A stretch of 23,242 bases of DNA from an uncultured Collinsella sp. (GCA_900541685.1 UQKM01000026.1:1-23242), one strand, 5' to 3'. Positions 15,417 to 23,048 are shown, numbered from the stretch's first letter. Notes: generated by a model not told the origin, from the letters alone. Program-made: numbers and translations.

Positions 15417-16046
15417 ATGGCAGCTGCACAGCCGCTTAAGATTCGCATGGTTGCCGGGCTTGGCAACCCGGGCGAGGAATATGCCGAGACCCGCCACAAC
15501 GCCGGCTTTAAGGCGATTGACGAGCTGGCCCGTCAGGCCGGCGTCACGTACTGGAAAAACCAGGCCGGCGCCGAGGTCGCACTCATCAACATCAACGATC
15601 CCGAGGAAGAGGGTGGCAAGCGCCAGATCGTGCTGGTCAAGCCGCAGTCGTATATGAATACCTCGGGTGGCCCCATCTCCAAGCTCTGCCGCGAGTACAA
15701 GATCAAGGCCGAGGAGCTGCTCGTCATCCACGACGAGCTCGACATCCCCGCCGGTGACGTGCGCGTCAAGGTGGGCGGTGGCCACGCCGGCCACAACGGC
15801 CTGCGCTCCATCATCGACAAGATGGGCAGCCGCGACTTTAGCCGTATCCGCACCGGCATCGGCAACCCTCCCGGCAAGATGGCCGTGGCAGACTATGTGC
15901 TCAAGCAGCTGCGCGCCCGCGAGGCCGAGGCCTTCCAGGACACCTGCGCCCGCGCCGCCGACGCCGCCGGTCTGGCCATCGTGCACGGCGTAATCTACGC
16001 CCGCGACCACGTCAACGGCGCCGCCTCCGCCAACGGCAAGCACTAA
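15417..16046 (+). CDS. pth: Peptidyl-tRNA hydrolase
   Basis: The 209-aa enzyme releases peptides from stalled peptidyl-tRNA so the tRNA can be reused. Catalytic and binding residues are present: GLGNPGEEY (Asn), TRHNAGF (catalytic His), PQSYMNTSG, and VIHDELDIPAGDVRVKVGGGHAGHNGLRSI (Asp of HDELD and Asn of GHNG). FSRIRTGIGNPP follows. I chose the ATG at 15417 because AAAGG lies 6 nt upstream; the ATG at 15411 touches that Shine-Dalgarno. glmU-prs-pth is a common bacterial order; here the 13571-15303 island separates prs from pth. Confidence 0.95.
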   Translation: MAAAQPLKIRMVAGLGNPGEEYAETRHNAGFKAIDELARQAGVTYWKNQAGAEVALININDPEEEGGKRQIVLVKPQSYMNTSGGPISKLCREYKIKAEELLVIHDELDIPAGDVRVKVGGGHAGHNGLRSIIDKMGSRDFSRIRTGIGNPPGKMAVADYVLKQLRAREAEAFQDTCARAADAAGLAIVHGVIYARDHVNGAASANGKH

Positions 16047-16047
16047 A

Positions 16048-16245
16048 ACCTACCGTTTAGGGATGTTTATTTTGGCAGGTTTTATCTGCGGAAACGCCCC
16101 GGTGGCCGCATCGCAATAAACCCCGCGCCGCCATACACGCATAACACCCCAAAGGGGGCCGGCCTCATCACAACCCGAGGCCGGCCCCCTTTGCCGTTTT
16201 GCCTGATAAAACCGACCAAAATAAACCTATCCCTATTTGGTAGGT
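16048..16245. repeat. Long nested inverted repeat after pth
   Basis: Positions 16048-16097 and 16193-16245 are imperfect inverted copies; shared segments are ACCTACC, TTTATTTTGG and GGTTTTAT. They enclose the perfect 16-bp terminator stem at 16151-16192. The whole makes a unit of about 198 nt, starting 2 nt past the pth stop. It fills much of the 372-nt gap between pth and nfnA. Confidence 0.8.
16151..16200 (+). terminator. Strong terminator of pth
   Basis: A perfect 16-bp stem (16151-16166 with 16177-16192, AAAGGGGGCCGGCCTC) with a 10-nt loop is followed by TTGCCGTTTT. The A run on the left arm makes it potentially bidirectional. Confidence 0.85.
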
Positions 16246-16307
16246 CGAAGTGGATAAACCCTTTTCCCAACCGCCGAAGACACACGTAAACAGCATGTCC
16301 ATGAGGG

Positions 16308-16313
16308 TATAAT
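16308..16313 (+). promoter_or_regulatory. -10 box of the nfnAB operon
   Basis: A consensus TATAAT lies 105 nt before the nfnA start, past the repeat unit. No recognisable -35 lies 16-18 nt upstream, so a second factor or an unusual -35 may be involved. Confidence 0.5.
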
Positions 16314-16418
16314 TTGCACCGTATGTCTGCACAACGCCTGTGCGCGTACGGTTTTACTCGGGCTACCGTCCATTTCCGTGGAGGCACGGTTCGGCGGCCC
16401 TAACAAGAGAGGGGTTCT

Positions 16419-17258
16419 ATGTATAAGATCCTGGAGAAGACGCAGTTCTCGGAGAAGGTGTTCAAGTTCCGCATCGAGGCGCCCGCAATCGCCAAACATG
16501 CGCACGCTGGACAGTTCCTCATGGTTCGCGCCAACGAGACGGGCGAGCGTGTCCCGTTTACCCTGGCCGGCTGGAACGGTGACGAGGGCTGGGTCGAGTT
16601 CATCTTCATGGTGATCGGCAAGACCACCGAGATGCTTTCCACCTACGAGGCCGGCAAGTCGCTGCGCGACGTCGTGGGCCCGCTGGGCGTTCCCACCGAG
16701 ATGGCCGAGGGCCCCTGCGCCGTCATTGGCGGCGGCGTCGGCCTGGCAATTGCCTTCCCGGTCGCCAAGCACCTGGTCGAGACCGGTCACGAGGTGCACG
16801 CCATCATGGGCGCCCGCACCAAGGACCTCCTGCTCATGGAGGACCAGTTCCGCGAGCTCCTCGACGAGGACCACATCCACATCACCACCGACGACGGCTC
16901 CTACGGCGAGCAGGGCGTTGTCACCGCTCCGCTGGAGCGCCTGCTGCAGGACAAGGCCGTGAGCCAGGTCTTCTGCGTCGGCCCCGTTCCGATGATGAAG
17001 TTCTCGACCCTCACCGCCCAGAAGTACGACACCCCCATCACCGCGTCGCTCAACCCCATCATGGTTGACGGAACCGGCATGTGCGGCTGCTGCCGCGTCG
17101 AGGTGGGCGGCGTGACCAAGTTCGCTTGCGTCGACGGCCCCGACTTCGATGCCACCCTGGTCGACTGGGATGACCTTCGTGCCCGCCAGGCCGCTTACCG
17201 TTCCGAAGAGGGCGAGTCCCTCAAGGCCTATGAGGAAAAGAGCTGCGCATGCCACTAG
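16419..17258 (+). CDS. nfnA: NADH-dependent ferredoxin:NADP+ oxidoreductase, small subunit
   Basis: The 279-aa protein belongs to the ferredoxin-NADP-reductase-like FAD/NAD-binding family shared by NfnA and the dihydroorotate dehydrogenase electron-transfer subunit. FAD-binding RVPFTLAGW lies at 44-52 and NAD-binding GGGVGLAIAFPVAK at 104-117. A C-terminal [2Fe-2S] site holds VDGTGMCGCC (216-225) plus Cys237. NfnA clusters are known for one Asp ligand among three Cys, and Asp217 fits that. NfnAB couples NADH and reduced ferredoxin to NADP+ reduction by electron bifurcation in anaerobes. GAGAGGGG precedes the ATG. The last 10 nt overlap nfnB, so the two are co-translated. A pyrimidine enzyme is unlikely because no pyrD gene is adjacent and nfnB follows. 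Confidence 0.85.
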   Translation: MYKILEKTQFSEKVFKFRIEAPAIAKHAHAGQFLMVRANETGERVPFTLAGWNGDEGWVEFIFMVIGKTTEMLSTYEAGKSLRDVVGPLGVPTEMAEGPCAVIGGGVGLAIAFPVAKHLVETGHEVHAIMGARTKDLLLMEDQFRELLDEDHIHITTDDGSYGEQGVVTAPLERLLQDKAVSQVFCVGPVPMMKFSTLTAQKYDTPITASLNPIMVDGTGMCGCCRVEVGGVTKFACVDGPDFDATLVDWDDLRARQAAYRSEEGESLKAYEEKSCACH

Positions 17259-18658
17259 TTAACGGTCGTTTCGTTGCCGATATGAAGTCGCCCCGCACCC
17301 CCGATAACGAGGAGCCGGCTGCCGAGCGCGCCTGCGACTTCCGCCCCGTCGACAAGGGCTTCACCGAGGAGATGGCGCTGGCCGAGGCCGAGCGCTGCCT
17401 CAACTGCAAGAAGCCGTTCTGTGTTGAGGGCTGCCCCGTCAACATCAACATTCCCCGCTTTATCGAGCAGATCCGCGCGAAGGACTTCGGCGGCGCTCTC
17501 GATACCATTCGCGAGGACTCCATGCTTCCCGCCATCTGCGGCCGCGTCTGCCCGCAGGAGAACCAGTGCGAGGGCAAGTGCATCCGTGGCAAGAAGTCCG
17601 AGCCCGTGGCCATCGGCCAGCTCGAGCGCTTCTTGGGCGACCGCCCCGAGCTCGCCTCCACGCCCAAGATGGCCCCCAAGAACGGCAAGAAGGTCGCTGT
17701 CGTCGGCTCCGGCCCGTCCGGCATCACCTGCGCCGGCGAGCTCGCCCGTAACGGTTTTGACGTTACCGTCTTCGAGGCATTCTTCACCGGCGGCGGCGTG
17801 CTGGTCTACGGCATCCCCGAGTTCCGTCTGCCCAAGGCAGTCGTCAAGCGCGAGATTGACGGCCTGGAGGACATGGGCGTCAAGTTTGAGTACAACTCCG
17901 TCGTGGGCAATATGGCCACGGCCGAGGAGCTGTTCGAGCAGGGCTTCGACGCCATCTACGTGGCGACCGGCGCAGGCCTGCCCAAGTTCCTCAACGTCCC
18001 CGGCGAGAACCTGCCCAACGTCTTCTTCGCTAACGAGTACCTCACCCGCGTGAACCTGATGAAGGCCAACAAGTTCCCCGAGTACGACACCCCCACCAAG
18101 CACGGCAAGAACGTCGTCGTCTTTGGTGGCGGCAACGTGGCTATGGACGCCGTCCGTACCGCCAAGCGCCTGGGCGCCGAGCGCGCCATCATCGCCTACC
18201 GTCGTACCGAGGACGAGATGCCCTGCCGTCGCGCCGAGCTGCACCATGCTAAGGCCGAGGGCGTCGAGGTTCTGCCGCTCGTCTCCCCGCTCGAGTTTGT
18301 CGCTGGCGAGGACGGCTCCGTGTGCGCCGTCAAGGTCCAGAAGATGGAGCTCGGCGAGCCCGACGAGTCCGGCCGTCGTCGCCCGGTGCCCATCGAGGGC
18401 GCCATCGAGGAGATCCCCTGCGACGTCGCTATTTCGGCTATCGGCACCAACGCCAACCCCTTCGCTGCCAAGATCGGCGGCAAGATGGAGCTCAACAAGT
18501 GGGGCTACATCGTTGCCGACGAGGAGACCGGCCAGACCACCGATCCCCGCATCTGGGCCGGCGGCGACATCGTCACCGGTGCCGCTACGGTCATTCTGGC
18601 GATGGGCGCCGGCAAGAAGGCCGCCGCTTCCATCACCAAGAGCCTGCTGGGCGAGTAA
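17249..18658 (+). CDS. nfnB: NADPH-dependent ferredoxin:NAD oxidoreductase, large subunit (GltD-like)
   Basis: The 469-aa protein is a glutamate-synthase-small-subunit-type flavoprotein. The N-terminal part has two four-Cys groups for [4Fe-4S] clusters: Cys50, 53, 58, 62 and Cys97, 101, 107, 111. Then come a FAD-binding GSGPSG (153-158), GIPEFRLPK, a second nucleotide fold VVVFGGGNVAMDAVRTAKRLGA for NADP(H), and the C-terminal GGDIVTGAATVILAMGAGKKAA. Its partner nfnA overlaps its start. On its own it would be annotated glutamate synthase beta subunit, but no large GltB-type subunit is nearby, so NfnB is the better reading. A terminator follows 28 nt past the stop. Confidence 0.88.
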   Translation: MPLVNGRFVADMKSPRTPDNEEPAAERACDFRPVDKGFTEEMALAEAERCLNCKKPFCVEGCPVNINIPRFIEQIRAKDFGGALDTIREDSMLPAICGRVCPQENQCEGKCIRGKKSEPVAIGQLERFLGDRPELASTPKMAPKNGKKVAVVGSGPSGITCAGELARNGFDVTVFEAFFTGGGVLVYGIPEFRLPKAVVKREIDGLEDMGVKFEYNSVVGNMATAEELFEQGFDAIYVATGAGLPKFLNVPGENLPNVFFANEYLTRVNLMKANKFPEYDTPTKHGKNVVVFGGGNVAMDAVRTAKRLGAERAIIAYRRTEDEMPCRRAELHHAKAEGVEVLPLVSPLEFVAGEDGSVCAVKVQKMELGEPDESGRRRPVPIEGAIEEIPCDVAISAIGTNANPFAAKIGGKMELNKWGYIVADEETGQTTDPRIWAGGDIVTGAATVILAMGAGKKAAASITKSLLGE

Positions 18659-18686
18659 TCACCCACAGCGCTAGCCATCAAACGGC

Positions 18687-18725
18687 AAAGTCCCCGTCGA
18701 GCACACGCCCGGCGGGGACTTTTTC
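18687..18725 (+). terminator. Intrinsic terminator of nfnAB
   Basis: The stem AAAGTCCCCG (18687-18696) pairs with CGGGGACTTT, closing a loop of about 16 nt, and is followed by TTTTT. Confidence 0.9.
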
Positions 18726-18742
18726 TATGCCAGACCCCAGAT

Positions 18743-18777
18743 CACCACAAAGGAGACAGGCACCTTTGTGGTGGTTT
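18743..18777. repeat. CACCACAAAGG hairpin, left border of array island
   Basis: An 11-bp perfect stem (18743-18753 with 18763-18773) with loop AGACAGGCA is followed by GTTTT. Its reverse complement, differing by one loop base (GGACAGGCA), recurs at 19076-19108, so the two hairpins are inverted relative to each other and frame the array. Confidence 0.85.
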
Positions 18778-18798
18778 TGGACTTGCCTGATCGTTTTG

Positions 18799-19014
18799 TC
18801 TCAATCTGTAACAGTTGGAGTCCGTTGAGCCCTGCAGTTGTTACAGATCGAGATATTGTGCCGGCCGCCCACGCCGCATCTCAATCTGTAACAGTTAGAG
18901 ACCAAATATGCCGCCTGGTGTTACAGATCAAGACGTTGGGCTGACGGCCGAACGGTTCATCTAAATCTGTAACAGTTAGAGCCATTTTCGCTGGCTTGGT
19001 GTTACAGATCGAGA
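18799..19014. repeat. Array of six 15-nt half-sites in alternating orientation, 40-nt period
   Basis: The half-site TCTCRATCTGTAACA occurs on the plus strand at 18799, 18879 and 18960 and on the minus strand at 18839-18853, 18919-18933 and 19000-19014. Left edges are spaced 40, 40, 40, 41 and 40 nt. Read in pairs they form three hairpin units of exactly 55 nt with 25-nt and 26-nt gaps. Plus copies continue GTTRGAG; two of the three minus copies continue CCA. The sequence between half-sites differs each time. No cas gene or recombinase is nearby and no reading frame spans it. Confidence 0.92.
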
Positions 19015-19024
19015 CTATGCAAAA

Positions 19025-19063
19025 GCCGAGGATAGGCACTGCCGCCAAGGCCTTCCCCTCGGC
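19025..19063 (-). other. Hairpin, possible second terminator on the minus strand
   Basis: A 7-bp GCCGAGG / CCTCGGC stem with a 25-nt inner region is followed on the minus strand by TTTTG. It lies between the array and the kinase-gene terminator. Confidence 0.45.
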
Positions 19064-19071
19064 CTAAAACA

Positions 19072-19112
19072 AAAACCACCACAAAGGTGCCTGTCCCCTT
19101 TGTGGTGGTTTT
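19072..19112 (-). terminator. Terminator of the kinase-like gene, right border of array island
   Basis: A perfect 16-bp stem (19072-19087 with 19097-19112) with a 9-nt loop is followed on the minus strand by TTTTTGTTTT. It lies 6 nt past the kinase-like gene stop. Its core is the inverted copy of the hairpin at 18743. Confidence 0.85.
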
Positions 19113-19118
19113 GGTCGG

Positions 19119-19742
19119 TTAGTCTTCGAGCTGCGCTACTTTGTAGCGGTAGGCAGCGGCGATAACGTCTTTGCAGCCCTCGCGGCCCAGCTTGGCGCGG
19201 TTGACGACGATGTCCTTACCGCTCGTCATCTTCCACTTTCCGGCACTGTAGCGCTTATAGAACGCCTCGCGCGCCTTCTGCTGCTGCTTGACCAGCTTGG
19301 CGCCCTTCTTTTTATTAAGGCCACGCTTCTTGCGCACAATCTCGACGCGGTCCTCAAAAGGAGCGGTCACCAACACGGCAATGTGGTTGGGGTTGTTACG
19401 CAGCAGGTAATCGGACAGGCGGCCTTCGATAATGCAGCTCTCGGTCTCGCCCAGGTCCAAAATCACCTGGCTCATCTTCTGGAACAACTTGTCCGAGTAC
19501 GAACGCGCGTCGTAGCGGTCGGGCAGGAACGCCATGTTCTCCACGGCCAGACGCTCGTCGTAGGCGGCCATCTTGTCGAGCGACTCGCCCGCGCGCAGCG
19601 ACGCACGTACCAGCAGCTCGTTATCGTACAGCGGAATCCCCAACTCGTCGGCAAGCATGCGGCCAATCTCGTGGCCCTCGGCGCCAAAGTCGCGCGCGAT
19701 GGTAATGACCACAGGATTCTTCTTGTTCTCCAGATCGCTCAT
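19119..19742 (-). CDS. Cytidylate-kinase-like family protein
   Basis: The 207-aa protein matches the cytidylate-kinase-like family (Cytidylate_kin2 type): ITIARDFGAEGHEIGRMLADELGIPLYDNELL at the start (written here across residues 13-44), IIEGRLSDYLLRN in the middle, and a basic region NKKKGAKLVKQQQKAREAFYKRY resembling the NMP-kinase lid. The usual G-x-x-x-x-G-K-(S/T) P-loop is replaced by a DFGAEGHE-type loop, as is usual in this family. The phosphate acceptor is unknown, so I do not call it cmk. AAAGGA precedes the ATG at 19742. It lies downstream of the amino acid importer on the same strand but is separated from it by a long hairpin, so it is probably its own unit. Confidence 0.8.
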   Translation of the reverse strand: MSDLENKKNPVVITIARDFGAEGHEIGRMLADELGIPLYDNELLVRASLRAGESLDKMAAYDERLAVENMAFLPDRYDARSYSDKLFQKMSQVILDLGETESCIIEGRLSDYLLRNNPNHIAVLVTAPFEDRVEIVRKKRGLNKKKGAKLVKQQQKAREAFYKRYSAGKWKMTSGKDIVVNRAKLGREGCKDVIAAAYRYKVAQLED

Positions 19743-19807
19743 CGCGATTCCTTTCTAACAAATGAGAAAAGGCAATTCCTGATTCCCATTTTGTCACTTA
19801 CGACCGT

Positions 19808-19911
19808 CCTGGTTTCCCAAGTGCGGCAGATTGCCCCGAAAGAGGAGCGCCGCGTACTAAATGTACGCAAGCGACGATTGAGGGGCAAGGTGCCGTGCTT
19901 GGGGAAGCAGG
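19808..19911. repeat. 104-nt structured repeat with 30-nt arms
   Basis: Positions 19808-19837 and 19882-19911 are inverted copies with about six mismatches (outer CCTG, inner TTGCCCC). The centre holds a second hairpin GCGTAC-TAAAT-GTACGC (19852-19868). It begins 1 nt beyond the permease stop at 19913. No T run follows on the minus strand, so it looks more like an mRNA-stabilising or repeat element than a plain terminator. Confidence 0.8.
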
Positions 19912-19912
19912 A

Positions 19913-20551
19913 CTATGCGGCCACGATGCGGCGTTGATATGCCCTCACCAGCAGCGAGATACCAAAGTTGAGCACGAAGTACATCGCAAACACCAGGCCG
20001 TAGAGCATAAGCACCTGCGACAGGTCGATCGCGTGGGCCATCACGACGTTTGCCGTGTACATGAGCTCGGCCACGTTAATGCCCGAAAGATACGAGCTGT
20101 CCTTGATGACGGTCGTGCACTGGCTAAACAGCGCCGGAATGATCGTCTTAAATGTCTGCGGCAGAATGATGTAGCGCATGGTGGCAAAGAAGCCAAAGCC
20201 CTGGCTCTGCGCTGCCTCAAACTGGCCGCGCGGAATCGAGTTGAGGCCGCCGCGCACAATCTCGGCCATAACAGCGCTGGTAAACAGCGTAAAGGCGATG
20301 GTCGAAATCACAATGTCCAAACCCTGCACCGTAAAGTAGATAAACAGGATCCACAGCAGGTTCGGCGTGCAACGGAACAGCTCGATGTAGGCACTCACCA
20401 AAATACGAAACGGGCGGGGCGCATAGCTTTTAACGAGCGCCAGCACCGTGCCAAAGATGAGCGAGAAAAAAATCGACAGCGCCGAGATCTCGATCGTCTT
20501 AACAAAGCCGCCCCAAATGTAGAGCAGGTTGGTCGCGTTGAAGATTTCCAT
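19913..20551 (-). CDS. Polar amino acid ABC transporter permease
   Basis: The 212-aa membrane protein (about five helices) is a HisM/GlnP-type permease subunit. The family loop that contacts the ATPase is present: RGQFEAAQSQGF followed by RYIILPQ. It forms a heteromeric channel with the permease encoded just upstream. The start ATG at 20551 is 3 nt from the preceding stop, with GAGGAGG lying inside the end of that gene. It is the last gene of the ATPase, binding protein, permease, permease operon. Confidence 0.92.
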   Translation of the reverse strand: MEIFNATNLLYIWGGFVKTIEISALSIFFSLIFGTVLALVKSYAPRPFRILVSAYIELFRCTPNLLWILFIYFTVQGLDIVISTIAFTLFTSAVMAEIVRGGLNSIPRGQFEAAQSQGFGFFATMRYIILPQTFKTIIPALFSQCTTVIKDSSYLSGINVAELMYTANVVMAHAIDLSQVLMLYGLVFAMYFVLNFGISLLVRAYQRRIVAA

Positions 20552-20554
20552 GCG

Positions 20555-21301
20555 CTAGGCCTCCTCTACGTTGTCGAGCCCCAGCTCGGCGAGGCTCACG
20601 CCGCGCGGACGCTCCTTGGAGCGGCGCTCGAGCCACTGCACCAGCATGGCGAGCGGAAAGCAGATGATGAAGTACATAAGGCAGCAGACGATGTATCCCT
20701 GCAGGTAACCGTACAGGCTCACAAAGTTGTCTGAACGGTACATAAGGTCGCCGCCGGCCACAAGCGCCAGCACCGACGTGTTCTTGACTAGGTTGAGTGC
20801 CTGGTTACACAGCGGCGGCAGAATGATCTTGAATGTCTGGGGCAGCACGATGTACCAGTACGCCTGCGCACGGGTGAAGCCCTGGCTCTGCGCCGCCTCC
20901 ATCTGACCGCGCGGAACCGCCTCGATACCGGTGCGGATAACCTCCGAGATGTAGGCCGCGTGATACAGGCCCACGCCCAAGAAGCCCAGCACGAACGGCG
21001 CGATGCGCACCGGCTGGTCGGCACCGGTTATGGCCTGCAAAAACTGCGGACCAGCCATGTACATAAAGAGCACCTGCACGGGCAACGGGGTGTTCTGGTA
21101 AAACTCCACGTACACGCGGCTTATGGCGCGCAGCACGCGCGAACGGGTGGTAGAGAACACACCCAGCAGCGTGCCCAGCACCAGCGACAGCAGCAGACCG
21201 GCAACGACCACCTGTAGCGTCACGCCAAAGCCCTCCCAGAAGGGCCCCATGTTTTGAAATGTCGTCGACCAACGGTCGGCGTCAAATAATCCTTCGAGCA
21301 T
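20555..21301 (-). CDS. Polar amino acid ABC transporter permease
   Basis: The 248-aa membrane protein is the second permease of the importer. It has the same type of ATPase-contact loop, RGQMEAAQSQGF then WYIVLPQ, and several hydrophobic helices (for example GVTLQVVVAGLLLSLVLGTLL). It ends in a charged tail LERRSKERPRG. I chose the ATG at 21301 (MLEGLFDADRW) because AAGGA lies 4-5 nt before it; a longer frame to 21334 would overlap the binding-protein gene. The gap to that gene is 25 nt. Confidence 0.92.
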   Translation of the reverse strand: MLEGLFDADRWSTTFQNMGPFWEGFGVTLQVVVAGLLLSLVLGTLLGVFSTTRSRVLRAISRVYVEFYQNTPLPVQVLFMYMAGPQFLQAITGADQPVRIAPFVLGFLGVGLYHAAYISEVIRTGIEAVPRGQMEAAQSQGFTRAQAYWYIVLPQTFKIILPPLCNQALNLVKNTSVLALVAGGDLMYRSDNFVSLYGYLQGYIVCCLMYFIICFPLAMLVQWLERRSKERPRGVSLAELGLDNVEEA

Positions 21302-21326
21302 TTGATTCCTTCCTTGGACGATGCGC

Positions 21327-22202
21327 CTATACAAGACCCCAGGTCTTGACCTCTTGGTCGAGCCAGCCGTCGGCCAGACGATCGCAAATCACCTGATCGA
21401 CCACGGCCGAAAGGTCGCAGCCCTTCTTGGTCGCCACGCCGTAGCCCTGCTCGCCAAACTTGACCTCGGGCTGCAACAGCTCAACGGTCTCGTTCATGTA
21501 ACCGGCCAGCGTGGAGCGGTCCATGGCAAAGACGTCGATATTGCCGGCGTCGAGCGAACTCTTGATGATGGGATAGCCACTAAAAGCCCTAAACTCGGGC
21601 TTACAGCTAAAGCCGTTGTCCTTGATCATCTGCTCGATCAGGCCCTGCGTGGTGGCACCCTGGCTCACGCCGATGACCTTGCCGTCCAGGTCCTCAATCG
21701 AGGTAAAGCCCGAACGCTTCTTGACCATGAGTCCCACGCAGTCGGTGCGGTACGGCGTCGAGAAATCCCAGCTCTTCTTGCGCTCGTCGGTGATGGTGTA
21801 GGTCGCCGCGACCACGTCGAGTTGGCCGTTATCGATCAGCGGGCCGCGTGTCTTGGGCGTTACGTCGGTAAACTCGACAAGCTCCTGGGCACGGGCTTCC
21901 TTGTAGCTCACGCCAAAGACAGCGGCGGCGATCTGGTAGCACAAATCGACTTCCATGCCCTCAAAGCGGCCTTTGGCGGTGTCGTAATAGCCGTAGCCGG
22001 GAACATCTTTCTTGACACCGGCATTCAGATGGCCGCGCGACTTGATGGCCGCAAGCTTGGATCCCTTGTCGGAACCCTCGCCGCTGGTGGAGTTGCCGCA
22101 ACCGGTGAGCGCGGTCCCCGTCAGCGCGAGCATGCCGGCGCCCGCCAGCTGCAAAAAGTGACGGCGCGACACGGCCGCCCTCGTCATATCCGTCATGTCC
22201 AT
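21327..22202 (-). CDS. Amino acid ABC transporter substrate-binding lipoprotein
   Basis: The protein of about 291 aa captures amino acids outside the cell for the importer. Its signal region SRRHFLQLAGAG (12-23) carries a twin-arginine and leads to the lipobox LTGC with Cys35, so it should be exported and lipid-anchored. The mature part is a family-3 binding protein: FEGMEVDLCYQIAAAVFG, GQLDVVAATYTITDERKKSWDFSTPYRTDCVGLMV and LDGKVIGVSQGATTQ. The pattern is close to glutamine/glutamate/aspartate binders, but exact ligand is not readable. Start is uncertain: GTG at 22205 and ATG at 22202 are both possible, and the Shine-Dalgarno is weak (AGGCGCGG). It lies 8 nt after the ATPase gene. Confidence 0.92.
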   Translation of the reverse strand: MDMTDMTRAAVSRRHFLQLAGAGMLALTGTALTGCGNSTSGEGSDKGSKLAAIKSRGHLNAGVKKDVPGYGYYDTAKGRFEGMEVDLCYQIAAAVFGVSYKEARAQELVEFTDVTPKTRGPLIDNGQLDVVAATYTITDERKKSWDFSTPYRTDCVGLMVKKRSGFTSIEDLDGKVIGVSQGATTQGLIEQMIKDNGFSCKPEFRAFSGYPIIKSSLDAGNIDVFAMDRSTLAGYMNETVELLQPEVKFGEQGYGVATKKGCDLSAVVDQVICDRLADGWLDQEVKTWGLV

Positions 22203-22210
22203 CACCGCGC

Positions 22211-22942
22211 CTAGTGCAGAATCTTGGACAGGAACTCGCGGCAGCGCGGGTTCTCGGGGTTATCGAAGAAGTGCTCGGGCGTGCCCTCCTCCAGGATGCG
22301 GCCGTCCTCCATAAAGATGACGCGGTCGGCCACCTGGCGCGCAAAGCCCATCTCATGCGTCACGCAGATCATGGTGATGTCCTCCTGCGCAAGCTCAATC
22401 ATAACGTCCAGAACCTCCTGGACCATCTCGGGGTCGAGCGCCGAGGTCGGCTCGTCAAACAGGATGATGGGCTGCTTGGTACACAGGGCACGGGCGATGG
22501 CGATGCGCTGCTGCTGACCACCCGAGAGATTCTGCGGATACTCGCCGGCCTTATGCGCCATGCCGACGCGCTTGAGTGCGGCGATGGCGATCTCGGTCGC
22601 CTCCTCCTTGCTCTTCTTTTGCAGCTTGATGGGCGCGAGCGTCAGATTGCCGAGCACCGTCATGTTGGGATACAGGTTGAACTGCTGAAACACCATGGAG
22701 CTGTACTTGCGAGCCATCTCCAGGTGATTCTTTTTGGTGAGCGGCGTACCGTCGATGACGACCTCGCCCGACGTAGGCTCCTCCAGATAATCGACGCAAC
22801 GGATGAGCGTCGACTTACCCGAACCAGAAGGCCCGATCATTACGAGCTTCTCGCCGCGCTTGACGGTGAGGTTGATATCTTTGAGCACATGCAGGTCGCC
22901 AAAGTACTTGTTGAGATGCTTGATCTCGATCATGTCTGCCAT
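22211..22942 (-). CDS. Polar amino acid ABC transporter ATP-binding protein (GlnQ-like)
   Basis: The 243-aa cytoplasmic ATPase drives the importer. It has Walker A GPSGSGKST (37-45), Q-loop VFQQFNLYPNMTVLGN, signature LSGGQQQR (139-146), Walker B IILFDEPTSALDPE and the switch His in VTHEMGFARQVADRV, all typical of the GlnQ/HisP group. AGGGACATTC precedes the ATG at 22942, with AGGG as the Shine-Dalgarno. It is the first gene of the operon; a TACAAT box on the minus strand (22977-22982) is a weak promoter candidate with no clear -35. Confidence 0.94.
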   Translation of the reverse strand: MADMIEIKHLNKYFGDLHVLKDINLTVKRGEKLVMIGPSGSGKSTLIRCVDYLEEPTSGEVVIDGTPLTKKNHLEMARKYSSMVFQQFNLYPNMTVLGNLTLAPIKLQKKSKEEATEIAIAALKRVGMAHKAGEYPQNLSGGQQQRIAIARALCTKQPIILFDEPTSALDPEMVQEVLDVMIELAQEDITMICVTHEMGFARQVADRVIFMEDGRILEEGTPEHFFDNPENPRCREFLSKILH

Positions 22943-23048
22943 GAATGTCCCTTCCCTGCGTTTACACGAGTTGAACTATTGTACGGAAAGAACCACGTTT
23001 CCGCAGCCCACGCTACATCCCCGTAAAGAACCCGCAACCTTCCGCCCA

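Noticed and set aside
17249..18658. Glutamate synthase small subunit (gltD)
   Set aside because: No large subunit is nearby and the overlapping upstream partner is an NfnA-type protein, so NfnB is the better call.
18799..19014. CRISPR array
   Set aside because: Repeats are only 15 nt, alternate in orientation and have no cas genes in the window, so it does not meet the definition of a known CRISPR array.
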